Source: Stercorarius parasiticus (Eukaryota > Chordata > Aves > Charadriiformes > Stercorariidae). Taken from it: a DNA stretch of 64,000 nucleotides. A program made the position numbers and the translations under genes. Shown in pieces: positions 24,922-37,836 of this stretch. Where the stretch lies: positions 248,001-312,000 of the forward strand of contig VWZL01004638.1 of assembly GCA_013396915.1 (NCBI GenBank), given 5' to 3'. Numbering within the stretch: position 1 is the stretch's first letter; every line of letters begins with the position of its first letter. The notes under the pieces are model-generated. The model was not told the DNA's origin, made no database searches, and saw nothing but the letters and a program-made list of their open reading frames with translations.

Positions 24922-26802
24922 ATTGAGCAACGGGGCCAGTCAGTAAAAAGCTGTTATAATTGGTAACCTCCTCTTTATGCTGAAGAAAATCTGCTAAAAT
25001 GCTGACTGTGAAGTCCATGTCTTAACTTTTGATTTACACCAGTTTATCTATGAGGAAAGTTTTTATGCTGCTCACATGATTCAGTCATCTAAGGAGGAAA
25101 GCAAATAGTAAATATAGACATCCACTTAAAAATAACCTAGCTGTTTTCATAATGAGAAGTTCATTGGGGGGAATGTTTCCTTTCTATATAGCAACACAGT
25201 GCTGGCTTATCATGGCTCAATCCAAAACAGAGGGCAATGACACAGATAAAAATAATACTTGTTAAACTGAAAAACCTGTTGTTAATTATACAGTAACTGT
25301 CTGGAATTTTTGAATTGTCTTTAATAATACAAATATATATGCGTCTGCCAATATATCTGGAAATTAATCTCAATAAATTAACTATTTTGAATGGGAGGGG
25401 ATTTCAAAAATCTTTTAGATGAAAATGTGCAGAAGTACAATTCGTTCCTGAATACAATTTAATAAAAATATTACAATTTTGTATTTCACTGTATTTTAGA
25501 TGTCAATTTTTCAAATTACCTAGCACAGAAGGAGAGTCTCTGTAATACTCACTGGCTATTTTTTATACTGTCCTACAAATATGCACACAAGAGTAGGAAA
25601 GATAAAGACCTCAGAGCTTCCGGTCCCCTGCTCTGAAACTCTGAGCACGCTGATGCAGTTCACCTGCAACATAGAGCAATGTGGTCTCAGTGGTCTAGAA
25701 ACAGCCCAAGATCGGGGATTTGAGGGAAGGAGGACCTAGGATCTAAAAATGAAGAGCAGATAAAATAAGAAAAAAAGTTAGAAAGATCCCTTTTCAGAAT
25801 AAATAGGTTTTTTGCAGTTGATTAAAAGTTTGATTTGAAATAGTCGTAATTACTTTCTTTACATGTTAATGTTTTTTGTCTACGCTGACCATTACATGCA
25901 GTGCGTGTAAAGCACACAGCTGAAATGTGATGCAGGCCCTATCATACTTTAAGTAGCAAAAGATTCTTCAGGAGAGTGTTATTGCATGTAATTTGTGGAT
26001 TTGTGCCAGGAACCGTGGAAACTTTAGAACAGTGCTGTTTGCCTTCATGTGTTATTTCCGCTGCCTAGAAGAACACAACTCATAGTAATTCTAAAAAGGG
26101 CAACAGGGATAATTGGGTTCCTGCTGCTACACATGTTTATCAGTGCGCTACTGCCAGATGTAGGACATATGCTACAAATGGTCTTCCTATCCCCAAAAGG
26201 AAAAACCGAACCCACCCAAACCAAAACCCCTTAGCTTTCCCCACCTCCTTGCAGACATATTAGTATAGCACTGGGACTAAAGCCAGGAAGGCTTTTTTAG
26301 CTTTGATACCCAGACCTCTTAGATTAATGCTTTTATTCAACTGATGGTTGCAGATGAGGGATTGTTTTAATTTTGAACATAGAATAAAAAGTCATAGCTT
26401 TGCATGAGAAATTTAGAGACTGTGTATAGTGTTTAAATGCATACATAAAAGTTTATACAACTCACGCTTTGGATGTGGCTAGTGAAGATTGGATTACAGC
26501 TCAAATTTCAGTATTAGATTTTTTTTATATTGGGATATGTTGTTTCACTAGATGCTTTTGCCTAACGTGCAAGAAACAAAGCTTAATTTCTCCTTTGCTC
26601 AAAATGGAAAGAGTTGAAAAGAGAAAAAGTCATGTTTAATTCAGAATTTTGAGTAAAGAATTTCACTGGACTCAAATGAAAAAGAAAAGGCTCTTTTTTT
26701 TTTAACTGCATTTCAGGAAACTTTCAAATTAAATTTAAGTTTTAATTTATTAAAAATGAGCAAAATGCTTCAATACCTTTAAAAAATTTACATTTAGGAA
26801 TG
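24922..26802. other. AT-rich noncoding stretch, no gene seen
   Basis: No supportable gene. Frames are up to 70 codons. An A/C-rich tract sits at 26191-26230 (AAAACCGAACCCACCCAAACC texture). Nothing else is recognisable. Confidence 0.65.
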
Positions 26803-26960
26803 ATTAAGTCACTGAGCTGGAACCCAGAATCTCTGTCTGCCAATCCAGGTCCAGTTTAATTTTATTGTGCAACTCTACTGAAGTCATTTAATCTTACCGT
26901 GTGCCTTTCTTCTTCATCTGCAGAAGCAACAATTCCGTTGTGCTGTGAAGTTAGTAAAGT
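26803..26960 (+). mobile_element. MIR SINE relic, nearly full head and core
   Basis: The left end, CACTGAGCTGGAACCCAG, matches the tRNA-derived head of MIR (…CACTGGCCTGGGACCCAGG…). The middle shows a decayed TGTGACC element as TTGTGCAACTCTACTGAAG. The core follows as TCATTTAATCTTACCGTGTG and CTTCTTCATCTGCAG, parallel to CACTTAATCTCTCTGTGCC and CAGTTTCTTCATCTGTAAA. The ordered match over more than 100 bases makes + strand MIR likely. Ends are approximate. Confidence 0.6.
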
Positions 26961-28696
26961 AGTCCAATTTTATTACAAGACTTTCACAACAGCTACAAAA
27001 CACACGATGGGAAACGAAATTGACAGCTTCATGCACGTGTAATAGCATGAGCCCTGCCAGGTTTTCTCCCTTTTAATAGACTGTAGAGAGTACTCAATCA
27101 TCATCTTAAAAAACAATGGATAATATTAATATGTTTAGTATAAGTCTCTGAACAGCCTCAGGGGTGAAGCTAAACTTGTGTAGCAAACAAAAATTACATT
27201 CAAGGCATAGAAATGCTTGCAGTCTGTGGAGTAAATTGGATTGAGGAGTAATATGTAGGTAAAAACTGAGGCAAAAGTACTCAGTGGTGATTAGCAAGTA
27301 AAAGTATGAGTGTTTTGAAAAACATGAACAACTAAGAAGAAATATAAGTGGAAAAGCTAATGTGATAAAGCGAAGCAATTGGAAGCAAGGAGATAGTGGG
27401 AGATAGACCCTGCATCGCTCCAGGGCAGTGGGATAACGTAACAAGAAATGTTGCTTCATTTTTTGTTTCATTATTATTTCCCTCTAGATGAGACTCTGGA
27501 GAGACGATTTATGATTCAAGTTCACTGAGATATTATTTTTGTTAACACACGTTAGACAAAATAATGTTTTGAAAATGCCAAACCAGTTTAAAATGGCACA
27601 TACTGTATGGACACAGTTTATCTCTCAAATTTGCATGCGATTTGCAAATATGGATCTGATTCATATATTCTGATTCTGATACATATGTATCAAGAGGTCA
27701 ATAAGGTTTTTCTTCAAGACCTAATGAAGCTTATTTATCTTTTCATACAGTGCAGTAGCTGTAAAATAAGGGATTTATGTTTGTTTTACATTTAATATTT
27801 TAGAATTTTGGTTTTAAAACAATATGTAAAGCATTTGTTTTCTAAGTAAAGAATAACATGTACCTTCACCACTCTGAGGTGAATGTCACCTCAAGGAACA
27901 GAAATGTTTATCAAATGAAACTGAGGAAAAAAATGTTGAAAAGCCAAGAAGCACAGAATCCTATTTTGCAGGTAATTGCATATCCATTCTTTTTGACGTA
28001 AGAAAAAGTCTTGGGAAAGTGCCTTTTAAAGCTCTGAAGTCATAGAATTAATTTGACTACAAAGGGTAAATAATTTTACCATCAGGAACATACCCCTTTA
28101 ACTTTCCTTCTGCCAAGACTTATGACCGGAGCTATACGGAGATCTTGTAAACAGCTTGAACTGTGTTCAGAAGCAACTAGGAAGTGAGTACTGTTCCTGG
28201 AAAAATGATCTATCCTGCAGGTAACACCACCATAAAAAGTGCACCTGACAAAGTAATGCTTTAGGTTCCTTTCCTTTTGGGGAAACAAGGTGCCTGAATT
28301 AATATCCTGGATTGTTGTAGGTATTTCAGCACATGAGTTCTAGTAGTTGGTTGGAAATCAAGCGGAGCGAGACATGCAGATGCTTCAGAAAACCCATTCC
28401 AGGGCCTTCTAGGTCTTCAAAAACATGACATGAAGTCACATCACTCTAACATTAAGATAAGATGTCCAAGGCATGTTACAAATTTATAATTAGTTCAGAC
28501 AAAATTATTGGTCGTAATCTGTCATTATTGTGTGCAGGTAACTGACCTTGTGTTATGCTCAAGATTCTTCTCTTCATCCTTGGTCTTTTGTCTCTGTGTT
28601 GTCAGAATTACTCACATTCAGATTATTATGTTGCATTTGTTGGGCTGTTTCCCTGGTGACCCTCTCTGGAATATGTATTCCTTTATAGACAAGTCT
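26961..28696. other. AT-rich noncoding stretch, no gene seen
   Basis: No supportable gene. A 121-codon - strand frame (27106-27471) is hydrophobic and leucine/phenylalanine-rich, as AT-rich chance frames usually are, and lacks any splice or promoter context. Nothing else is noted. Confidence 0.6.
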
Positions 28697-28706
28697 CATT
28701 ATTTCC

Positions 28707-28740
<34 letters not shown>

Positions 28741-28800
28741 AAGCTGAGGCACAGCAGCTGAGGCCTGTATGTAATCTGCATCTAAACTGGAAACTAAACT
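28697..28800 (-). mobile_element. MIR SINE relic split by a 29-nt A run
   Basis: CATTATTTCCGTT, then 29 A residues (28710-28738), then GGAAGCTGAGGCACAGCAGC. In antisense MIR the corresponding order is CATTATCCCCATTTTACAG, then GGGGAAACTGAGGCACAGAG. So the A run sits exactly where MIR has TTTTACAGA, and looks like a microsatellite expansion inside the element rather than a retroposon tail. The right part fades out after GAGGCCTG. Confidence 0.55.
28710..28738. repeat. (A)29 homopolymer
   Basis: This is an uninterrupted run of 29 A, the longest homopolymer in the window. It lies inside the MIR relic described for this position. Its length is likely polymorphic and is also a place where sequencing can err. 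Confidence 0.95.
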
Positions 28801-30416
28801 TAAACCTTGTATTTCTAGTCGGTTATTTTGAGGCCGTTGGGGCCAATGAGGCCATTCTCGTTGGTTTTCCAGGAAGATTAGATAAGACTCCCTCAAAAGA
28901 AAACCAAAGGCACTCTATGGGTCTGGTGAGGATAAGACAAGGCAAAATGCTCCATGTATAGGTAGCAGTTCCCTTTTGTTCTATCCAAGATTATTAGTAG
29001 TAAGAGAGTATACACGTTATTAGCAGTGATTAAAATTCTTTGAAGAAGGAGCATCTCACTTTGCACAAACGTCCCAAAGTTTCAATGCATAGCAGATTAT
29101 TTGATTCGGGGAAATTTCTTTCATTCTGGGAAACTTTACATCAAGAAGCTTAGAAACGGAGTTGGTTAGGTCAGGAAAACAACCCCAAATATCAAGATTG
29201 GTTTGGTTTTCGACAAGTGGCGAATTGTGTGTTTCACTACACACTGCTAGTCACAAGGTCTTGCTACTGGCTGGCACTAGAATTTGTAATTACTCTTTCT
29301 CATCAGTATATTTAGTATGACACGAATATTTTGCTACTTATTGTCCATACAAAAATTGTGAACATCTTGACACAAAGTACCAAATGGTGTTTTCGTAAGA
29401 AAAAAAAATATATTTCTTGTAAGTCTGAGTAAATTTTTTTAGAAGAGTATAAACAGAAAATTCTATTAGAAGTGAATTGTATCTTGAGAACAGGATATAC
29501 AATTTAAGACCAAGAAATACTGTGCAGATTTCTCCTTGGAACGTGTCATTATTTCCATATCCGTGCTTTGAGTCTTAAAAGAAATGGCTACTAAGTACAT
29601 TTACTATTCTACATTTAGTTAATTCTAGAGCAGTGCTTTGATTTTTGATCCCTAATGCTTTTTTGATGACCCCTTTTCAACTGCCCAGAAAGGACCAAGC
29701 TGCCTAAAATGCAAGACAGTTGCTGGAATCCACATTAGCGATGTCCTCTTGCTCCCTCTGAGCAGAAATTGCCAGCTGAGCAGGACTGTAATGAATTCTT
29801 ATGTGTTTTGTAGTGTGAACTGCCATCAATTAGGAACTAAGCTGAGACCATCAAACTCATCTTAATTAGAACCTCTGATTGGATTTATGCCATGATCCCA
29901 AAGGTAAAAAACTGGTACAGAGATTTACCATCTTTTCCAAGTGAAAATTTTAATTCTAGTCCACTCTCTTTCCCCAGGATTGCATTCGCTTTCTTGGTGT
30001 GAGTGTGTGCATGTGTACGAGGTTAAACTTTATTTTCCGCAGCAGGTAGTGGAGATGTTCATACACAGACTACTGGGCTGAGAGCATCCCATTATTCCAT
30101 CCCTGTCATACAGCATTCCATTTATACTGGCAGGCAGAAAAGCAATTTTAGCTCTCACATTCTCATTCTATATATTTAATTTCTAATGAGATTCAGGGAT
30201 GCTCCATTCCCAAGGCATATTATCTTCCATTATTACCACAATACAATATAATGTATAAAATAATAATAGAGAATAATAATAGTAACTAATATGTAATCAT
30301 CAAGTTCATTCTGTCTTGAATCTGTTGTTACGAAGTCTGACAATTGTATCCTAGTAATAGGAACACCTAACCTCTGGATGTTTCAGCTTGGAAAGACAAT
30401 TTCTTATTAGGTTTTA
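28801..30416. other. AT-rich noncoding stretch, no gene seen
   Basis: No supportable gene. The interval 29690-29900 is non-repetitive and better balanced in base composition, with CATCAATTAGGAAC and ATCTTAATTAGAAC cores, and is a candidate conserved noncoding element (see findings). CCCCAG at about 29973-29978 looks like an acceptor but leads into no usable frame. Confidence 0.55.
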
Positions 30417-30417
30417 C

Positions 30418-30446
30418 TATTATTATTATTATTATTATTATTATTT
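30418..30446. repeat. (TAT)n microsatellite
   Basis: About ten uninterrupted TAT units. MIR elements of reptiles and birds end in such a tail, but the bases just before do not show a MIR body I can defend, so it is listed only as a microsatellite. Confidence 0.9.
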
Positions 30447-33194
30447 TAACCTTCACAATCTGTAATTTGAAATTCACACTTAGAGTTCAGTTAGCCATAA
30501 CCAGTTCTGCGAAATGCAAAATGGTTTCCCTTATGGCTGGAAAAATACGCAAATATGTTTTTCCTGATGCTGAATATGTCTGTGAGTTGCATGCATTTGT
30601 ATGTATAGAAAATTCCACACATAACTTTCTCCAGAATAGCCTTCATATTTAATAGCTTTGAGATCAGTGAACCTTACAAATGGAATGATAGCTGAGGGAT
30701 AGTTTTAGAGTTCACACACAAAAAATCTATAGGATCCTATGTAAATAGCTGGAGGCTAGAGGAATTAGACAGAGAAAAATTACATCTGCTCAGGGAACAG
30801 ACAATTCTGGCCATGTTATTGACCCATTAAGTCACCTACGATAGCACTGAGACAGAAGCCAGGGGACTTTAGTTCAGTCTTCAATTAGGTCATCCAATCA
30901 AAATGTATTTAGGATTATATCTAACCAGACAAGTTGCAGGATGTCTCAACTCGTGCCCTTTCTGTATCCCATGACTAAATCTCAGTCAACTACATCAGGA
31001 ACAAAATAAAGATGAGACCACTGCCCCACCAACAGCTTGTGCTTGCACTAAAAGCATCACTTAGGTATAAATATACATTCATGTTTATGTCATGTTTCAG
31101 GAGCCTTTGTTGAGATTTAGATGTATTTACACCCCAATGTGGATAAAGAGTAATTGAAACAGTATCATACACATAATTCCTTTCTTCCAGGCTTCAGTTT
31201 TTGTTGATTTTTAGGCCAGGCCCCAATTTTAAAAATATTTCAGGGAAGAGCTTCCAAAGTTAAACATCATGACCTGGGCAAGCCAAATCCTGAAAAAAAA
31301 AAAAAAGAATTAATAGTTCCTAATGACATTTCAAGGAGATTCAGGGGGTTTTGTGACATTGAAAACATTTCAAGATAGCTAGTTATCTTTATACATTTTC
31401 AGAAACAATTCTGTCTTGTGAAAAATCTGATATTTGAAGAAGTAATTTTTTATGCATTACATGCATAGTTTGATAACCTGCTAGGTCCAGGTTCTTGGAA
31501 AAGCAAATCGCTTTACAGGTACAAAATGTCTGGTGCAAAAACAAAGAAGGGAGAGCTTGGATTTCAGAATTCCCTTTTGGGCTTATGTTTAGAAATAAGC
31601 TAAAAAATGAGGTATCTCGTTTCCTAAAGTGTTTCCAGTTATTGCCATCATGATCCCTATGGATATTATGAGTTCCTTTTCTGGGGAAGGGTGTCTTGTA
31701 ACCTTTGGGTATGACCACTTACCTTGAAGTACATTGTTATAGCTGCTTAGGAAAAGTAATTCACCTGCAGTTTCTATGATTTAAAATAATACTTACAGAG
31801 GGTTTCATTTCCTTGTGCTTTCCTTTATATTATGATCATAATTTTTGTTCATCAGGTGAAACCCAATAACAACTCAAATGGCACTGAGTAGTCACAGATA
31901 CAAAAGTTAATAACTTGCTTTACTAAAATAACACCATATTCTTCCTGAATCAAATGGTCTGTGCACAGCCTCTTGGGTTTTAATTAGATGTGTACTTATA
32001 GCAAAGTTTTTAGTTATAGTAAAAAAGGTAAAACTCATATGTCTGGGCATAAACATCCGGTAGGAGGTGTAAGTAAGACAGTAGACTAGGTGGACTGTGG
32101 TTCTCACCCAGGATTAGCCATCCCTTATGTGTCGAATTTGCAGAGGGAAAGAACCACTAACTGGAAGCCTCATCATCCAACTTCTATCTATACTGATTCT
32201 TTCAGACAAAATTTTATAACAATGCAGAGAAAAAGCCTTTCACGCAAAGCAACACTTCTCTGAAGTGCAAATCCTCTTACTGTTGCAGCCTATATTTGGC
32301 GGAAGCATTTTTCCCCACTCCAGCATGTGAATCTTCAACTGAGTCAAGGAAATAATATGATGTTCAGCAGACTCCAGTCAACTAAGATTACGTTCTTTGT
32401 ACCATGAGAGTAAGGGGAAAAAAACACATTTGTTGAGACCAAAGGGCACAGAGGGGCAGCCCCTGAGTAATTCAAACATAAACAGGAAAGAAACTTGATA
32501 GAAAAGCCTGGCGCTGGTCCATGTCAAGGCTAATTACTGCCACTTTTTTCATGCAAAGTTCTGCATTAATAAGGTAGAAAAAACAGGGAATAGAGAGTGT
32601 GCACTTCTCTTCAAGGGCACAGCTTCACCTTTAACATCTTTTGCTTGCTCTTGAATTTAGAACAACCTATAAGAACTGTTTTTCACAAAAATGGGTTCGT
32701 TGAAACACACTGTCAAAAAAAAAAGCAATTCTGATTTTATTGGCATTAGAATAAAACTGTTGTTAGGTAGGATTTCACAGTTGTTGTGGCCTTATATTTC
32801 TTTAGTCAGAAACAGTGGCAGATTTGTTTTACAGTAGGTCAATCTTATCTGCCTAGCATTAAGTAACTAAGCAGTCAATTTGTTTTCTCCTATAAATAAC
32901 AGTACTTTTGAAGTGCATTTTATTCATTTAGCATTAAGACATTGTGAACGTAATAGCTATGTAAGTAAAATGACAGCTGTAGGATTTAAACGGATAATGT
33001 AAAAGATGTTCCATTGTTTAAGATAATCATGGATATAAAACAGTCTTCCTCTTCAGAAGTTTTGTCATGACCCTAAAAATCCTGCTGCAAAGTGTAAGTT
33101 CCTAACCTTGCAAACAGTCCATCTGGAGGCAGTGGACTAGCAACTTGGGTGACAGATTCTAGGATAGAAGAGAGGGAAATAGGAAAATATTTTT
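30447..33194. other. AT-rich noncoding stretch, no gene seen
   Basis: No supportable gene. The largest frame is 109 codons on the - strand (31389-31718), with no recognisable domain. There is a 14-nt A run at about 31293-31306. The rest is unique sequence without recognised repeats. Confidence 0.65.
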
Positions 33195-33219
33195 TAATAA
33201 AATAAAATAAAATAAAATA
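33195..33219. repeat. (AAAAT)n short tandem repeat
   Basis: Consecutive AATAA/AAAAT pentamers, about five copies, then decaying AGAAAAT. It is a simple slippage repeat. Confidence 0.85.
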
Positions 33220-33563
33220 GAAGAAAATAAAAACCTCTCAAAAACCCCACTTGTTTTAGTAAACAAAAATTCCAAAAGTGGAATTAGTGGCAGAATGCCA
33301 CTGATTTAACAGAAGATGAAAGGAAGAAGGAATTCCAACTGTTGCAAATTTTTCAGGTTTTTTTTTTTTTAGAAAGTCCTCCATTTCCATTTCATGTGTT
33401 AGAGGAAGCTGACTGAGCAAATGGCCAAGCTTCTTTCCCCCTGAGATTTTTTACAAAACGGAGACAAAATTCATGTTCCATACCAACCGGCTTTCTCATG
33501 AATGGAGTCCAAAATAAGCTGTTTCTAATAAGTCTATTCCTGTAATACTCTAAAATGGACCTC

Positions 33564-33611
<48 letters not shown>
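33564..33611. repeat. Compound (TG)n(GA)n microsatellite
   Basis: About ten TG units (33564-33583) switch directly to about fourteen GA units (33583-33611), then an AAGAAAAAG purine-rich edge. An alternating purine-pyrimidine tract next to a homopurine tract can adopt Z-DNA and triplex forms. It is likely polymorphic. Confidence 0.95.
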
Positions 33612-33614
<3 letters not shown>

Positions 33615-35159
33615 AAAAGAAAAGTCCTTGGAACTGGTAGATCATTGATAATCACTATCTGTTTAATTTTTCCTTGAAGTCAATGCCAAACAAGTAAGGG
33701 TTCATGTTTTCCAAATACCACTTTGATGTTTTATTGATTGCTTTTGTCAAAGTGAAATGTTTGAAAACCAGAAACCAGAAAGTTGCAGTAACTTTGTGTA
33801 ACATGTGTGATATCACTTTCTGCTGTTTGTAGTCAAAGACATGCATTGTTTACTAATGGCTTGAGATAGCTATAAGCTGATTTTATGTGTGCAGCCCTGC
33901 ACACCCTACATATCTGTGGTCAGTGCCAAGCATTAAGTGTTCTCAGAGTTCAAAAATATCTATAGCTTGGATGTGTTGCTCAAGTGACATCATTCAAGCA
34001 ATTTTAGCACATTTTATGGAGGGAATATGAATACCACATTTTAAATTTGCCCAGGCCTTCTTGCCATTTTTATGTCAAGAGCTGGAAAATACTCAAAATT
34101 AGATCCTTTAGTTTCAGTCCTGCCTACTCTTCTGCATGCATGGAAAAATGTGGTTATTCTACAAACTGTACTTTTTAGTGTGCGCACAAGTTTGTGTTCT
34201 CATGTCCAAGAGCATTTGATACTTCCAGGCAGATTAAGAGCAGTTCTAACAGCATAAATGCAGGACACAGTATGAAGGCAGAGACAAATCTACTGTTTTG
34301 CTGAAGGCCATTAAAAACTGTGATTTTTGGCAAACCTATCCATTACTGTGTTAAACTATAACAGAGATACGTTCAGAGGGGAAACAGTATCCCCTTTGTT
34401 GAGCCAGAAAAAAAAAATCCTGTTTCCAAGCTGCCCTTATAAATTCTTACTGAACCCTTTCAAGTAGCTTGCCAAAACATTAGGCAGTTTTAGGAGAACA
34501 CTGGGGTGCAGATTAATTCTTAATAAATTGATTGATAGCCCTACAAGTAAGCAAGCAAGCTGTGTGCTCAATGCCATTTAGGTCCTGTGTATCTGACAGT
34601 TTCTTCTATAAATTACGGTTTAATTCTTTAAAAGACCAGTGTGTCATCTGTATTAAAAGTCTTCAAGTGCTTACAGTTGTTTCACATTATAGCTTATTGT
34701 ATTACAGTTCTGGTATATTCTTTCTTTAAGTAATCTTGTGGGAGCCAAAGAAATAGGAGCCCTTCAGAGTGCAACGGCAATGACTTTTCCATGTTTCCGC
34801 TCTGCACTGTGGTAATGGGGGAGCAATTTGAAGAAACTAATCGAAGCTTCCTAGGCATCTAGGTTTCTTAAAATCTGATTCAATTTTCAATAGTTTTTGA
34901 TTTTCATTTTAAAGAGGGATCTGGGGGAGGTTAGTCACTCCTCACAGGCAGTAAATATGCACTGGGTGTTGACTTGAAAGAGGCTGAAAAAAGTTTTTAC
35001 CAAAAGTAAGTTGTCAGGGAAGAACAGAGGTATATAGCATATACATTTCCTTTTACAACTTGGACCAACTATAATCATTGATAGTGGATATATTTTGAAC
35101 AGGTGCTGACAGAGCTACTTTTTTCTCACTCCCCTCTACATTTGTGTGAACCCTAAAAA
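33612..35159. other. AT-rich noncoding stretch, no gene seen
   Basis: No supportable gene; frames are under 66 codons and mutually overlapping. No recognised repeat. Confidence 0.65.
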
Positions 35160-35590
35160 GGCATGAGTGCACTGCCCGGGTGCATCTTCCCATACTCATG
35201 GACTGGCAGCACGAAGAGGCTACCTGGTTCGTTCAGCTCATTGGTCGTGTTCCCCGTGTATTGCTAATTACCTCCCAATACCCCAGTCAGGGCTTCAGTC
35301 CTGTGTTATCTCCTATGGATAGTGTTACTTTGGAGGCGCAAGCAGCCTGCCATCCCTGTCCCAATGCGGTGTTTGCCGGAGGGCCACCAACTTCATGTAC
35401 TTGGCAAGGGGCCTCCAGCAACCTGTGCATTGTTGCTGCTGCTGCTTCTACCAATCCTACCCATTTCCACCCTGCACCAGCCAGCTCAGAGAGCTGCTTG
35501 GGGCAAAATGAACAAGTGGGGATTCCCAGCGTGTCTGGCTTATAATTTCTGGAGAATGAGTTGCATACCTATCAGCAGGTGTTAACTCCC
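35160..35590. other. GC-rich patch with two overlapping open frames, unrecognised
   Basis: Composition rises sharply: 35341-35400 is 60% G+C by count, while flanks are strongly AT-rich. Two + strand frames overlap here in different phases (35180-35545, 121 codons; 35322-35585, 87 codons), so at most one could be coding. Neither shows a known domain; the first is rich in serine, alanine and proline. A TTGCTGCTGCTGCTTC tract lies at about 35431-35446. There is no CR1 or MIR similarity. It could be a fossil retroelement, an exon of an unknown transcript, or a GC-rich unique segment. Confidence 0.35.
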
Positions 35591-37798
35591 AGAAATGTAA
35601 AACTCAGTTTCAGTTGGTCTGGTTGGGTCTAGATGGCAGTGGTGACTGACTGGCATCCCCAAAGAGACTGAAAATTATCAGATAGAGGAAAAAAAGGGAT
35701 GAAAAACTATTTCAGGGTAAAATTACCCTACAGGTAAAAACATGTTATCATACGCATTTCCAATAGAAAAGTGTGAAGAAAGGATATGTAAACGTGAATA
35801 GCGATAATTTAAGTGCTTTGAAAGTTGTCCGTGTATTTGTCACAGATGTTGGATTAGGAACTCTGAGGGAAATGGTATTTTGTTTGTTTCAGGCATGCTT
35901 TTCTTAGGAATAAGTGTAATTTTCTACAGCAAATACGACACAAGGAGTCACTGAATTTTGACTGTGCAGGTGGCTGGTTTTTATCATCAATGTGATCTTT
36001 TCCCAGTTGTCAACCTGTAATTTTTCACACACATGGAACAGATGAATGATCAAATGAAAGCCTTGTATTTCTTGTTTCCTAAACTGAGTCTATGCATATA
36101 CACATTTAAAGATACAGTTAATTTAAAGATAAATATCCTGTAGACATCATTGGAAACCATATTAGAAACAGTATTTCCTTAGAAAATGGAACTACCATAC
36201 ATTAAAAATGAGACCAAAGATTACACTGAAGATTTCTTAATTATTTTTTAGTATATTTTTATATCATTCAGTTTCTGTCCCTTAATTTTCTGTGCATAAC
36301 TGTTTTCATGGTTCTCTTTCATCCTTGTTATTTTTTGGAGATATTGGATGCACTTGGAAATTTCCAGTTTCCAAGGGAATGCCACTTGCTTAGGTTAACA
36401 GGTATTTCTTTTGTGAAGATGGGGTTCCTGGAAAAAATGTCCCAGATGTTTGGAATGAAAGAGTGTAAATTGTTCTACATTGGCAAAGTGTAGACTTAGA
36501 GATTTGAGACTAACTTAGACACACCCAGAATTGCTTCATTTAACCTTCTTTGCTAATTTTGCTTCTAAGCAAAATCTCAAACCTGTATATAATAAATAAA
36601 TAGTAGACTGTCCAGGGATGCCAGTGATTAGCACCCACCTATGCGTGACTGAATTCACACCTCAGTTTTATTTTGCAGCTTACCCAGTCAATAAGGGGCT
36701 GGAATAATGGAAAAGGCAAAGCAGAAGCATTACATCCCAGCTTGACCTGAGTGTGTTGCAATAAGTTTCTGGAAACCTGAGACCGTATGTGATATCTTAA
36801 TGTACTCCAGCATCTGAAATAAGCTCTTTATTTCTTCAGAGAGGAGAAGGGAGTTTCTGAAAAGCATGATACTCTAGTCTTGGAAATAACTGACATGAGT
36901 GGGCAGAGAAGGGCTGTTACTGAACAGAAGGCCTTTAAGCATTTCCTTTATTAAAAAAAAAGTCTTTGAAAATATCTTAAAAATAAGATTATACAGAAAA
37001 GGCATTGATGCTGTTATAATGTTACTAACACTTCACTGGATGTTTGGTTTGAATTATTTCTTATGAATCTATACTGTTAGAACTACTAGCTTTGCTCTCA
37101 AATATTCTGAAATTGTCCCTTTTGCTCAGTAGATAACACTTATTCTTGCATGCGTACACTTTTTATGTTTTCTTTAGTTTTTTAACCTTTCTGCAGGCAA
37201 AAGTCTAAAAATCTATTGTGGCACCCAGATAACCATACCTCATATATTCACGTACAGTATTCATATACACTGTAAGAACACTGTGCTAGTGTCTAGCCAA
37301 TTCAAAACCACAAGGGTTGTGGCACTATATTGATCTTTTCTAGCCCATTAAAATGTACTAGCCTGTTGAAATATATCTTTTTTATATATATAGAATCCAA
37401 ATAGTTTATATATGAACGAAAATGGGTTTTTTTTTCCCATTTTCTTAACAGAACCCTATCATAAGGATGGGATACCATAGGGGCTATTTTATTCTCTTGT
37501 TAGAATGCAGTACATTGATCCCAACCGCTAAATCATTTTTATGGCACATTAACAGTATCATGACATCAGGAAACATATCTTTCAGCTTGAGGGACCTTTT
37601 TCCAAACCAAATACATCCCACATGAACACTGAAAACAAATCATAGCAGTCTATTCTATAGTGGACTAATATAGGCCATTTTCAATCTTAAAATATTTGCT
37701 CAAATCAGTTTTTGCTCAGACCTGGGATGACATTGAAAGGTTTGGAAATAGCTGAAGTTTTCTTTAAGCTTTGTGTTACTCACTTAGCTTAAAAATGT
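35591..37798. other. AT-rich noncoding stretch, no gene seen
   Basis: No supportable gene; one 61-codon frame (36308-36493) only. No recognised repeat. Confidence 0.65.
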
Positions 37799-37836
37799 GG
37801 TTGGTTTTTGGGTTTTGGTTTTGGTTTTTCTTTTTG
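37799..37836. repeat. G/T-rich low-complexity tract
   Basis: Irregular GGTTTT-type units, complementary in texture to the A/C-rich tracts at 7140, 20739, 26191 and 59072. It is not the vertebrate telomere repeat TTAGGG. Confidence 0.7.

Noticed and set aside
33392..33655. 87-codon - strand frame with Ser-Leu and Thr-His runs
   Set aside because: It reads through the (TG)n(GA)n microsatellite. The repeat alone explains the open frame.
37799..37836. Interstitial telomere repeat
   Set aside because: Units are GGTTTT-like and irregular; the vertebrate TTAGGG unit is absent.
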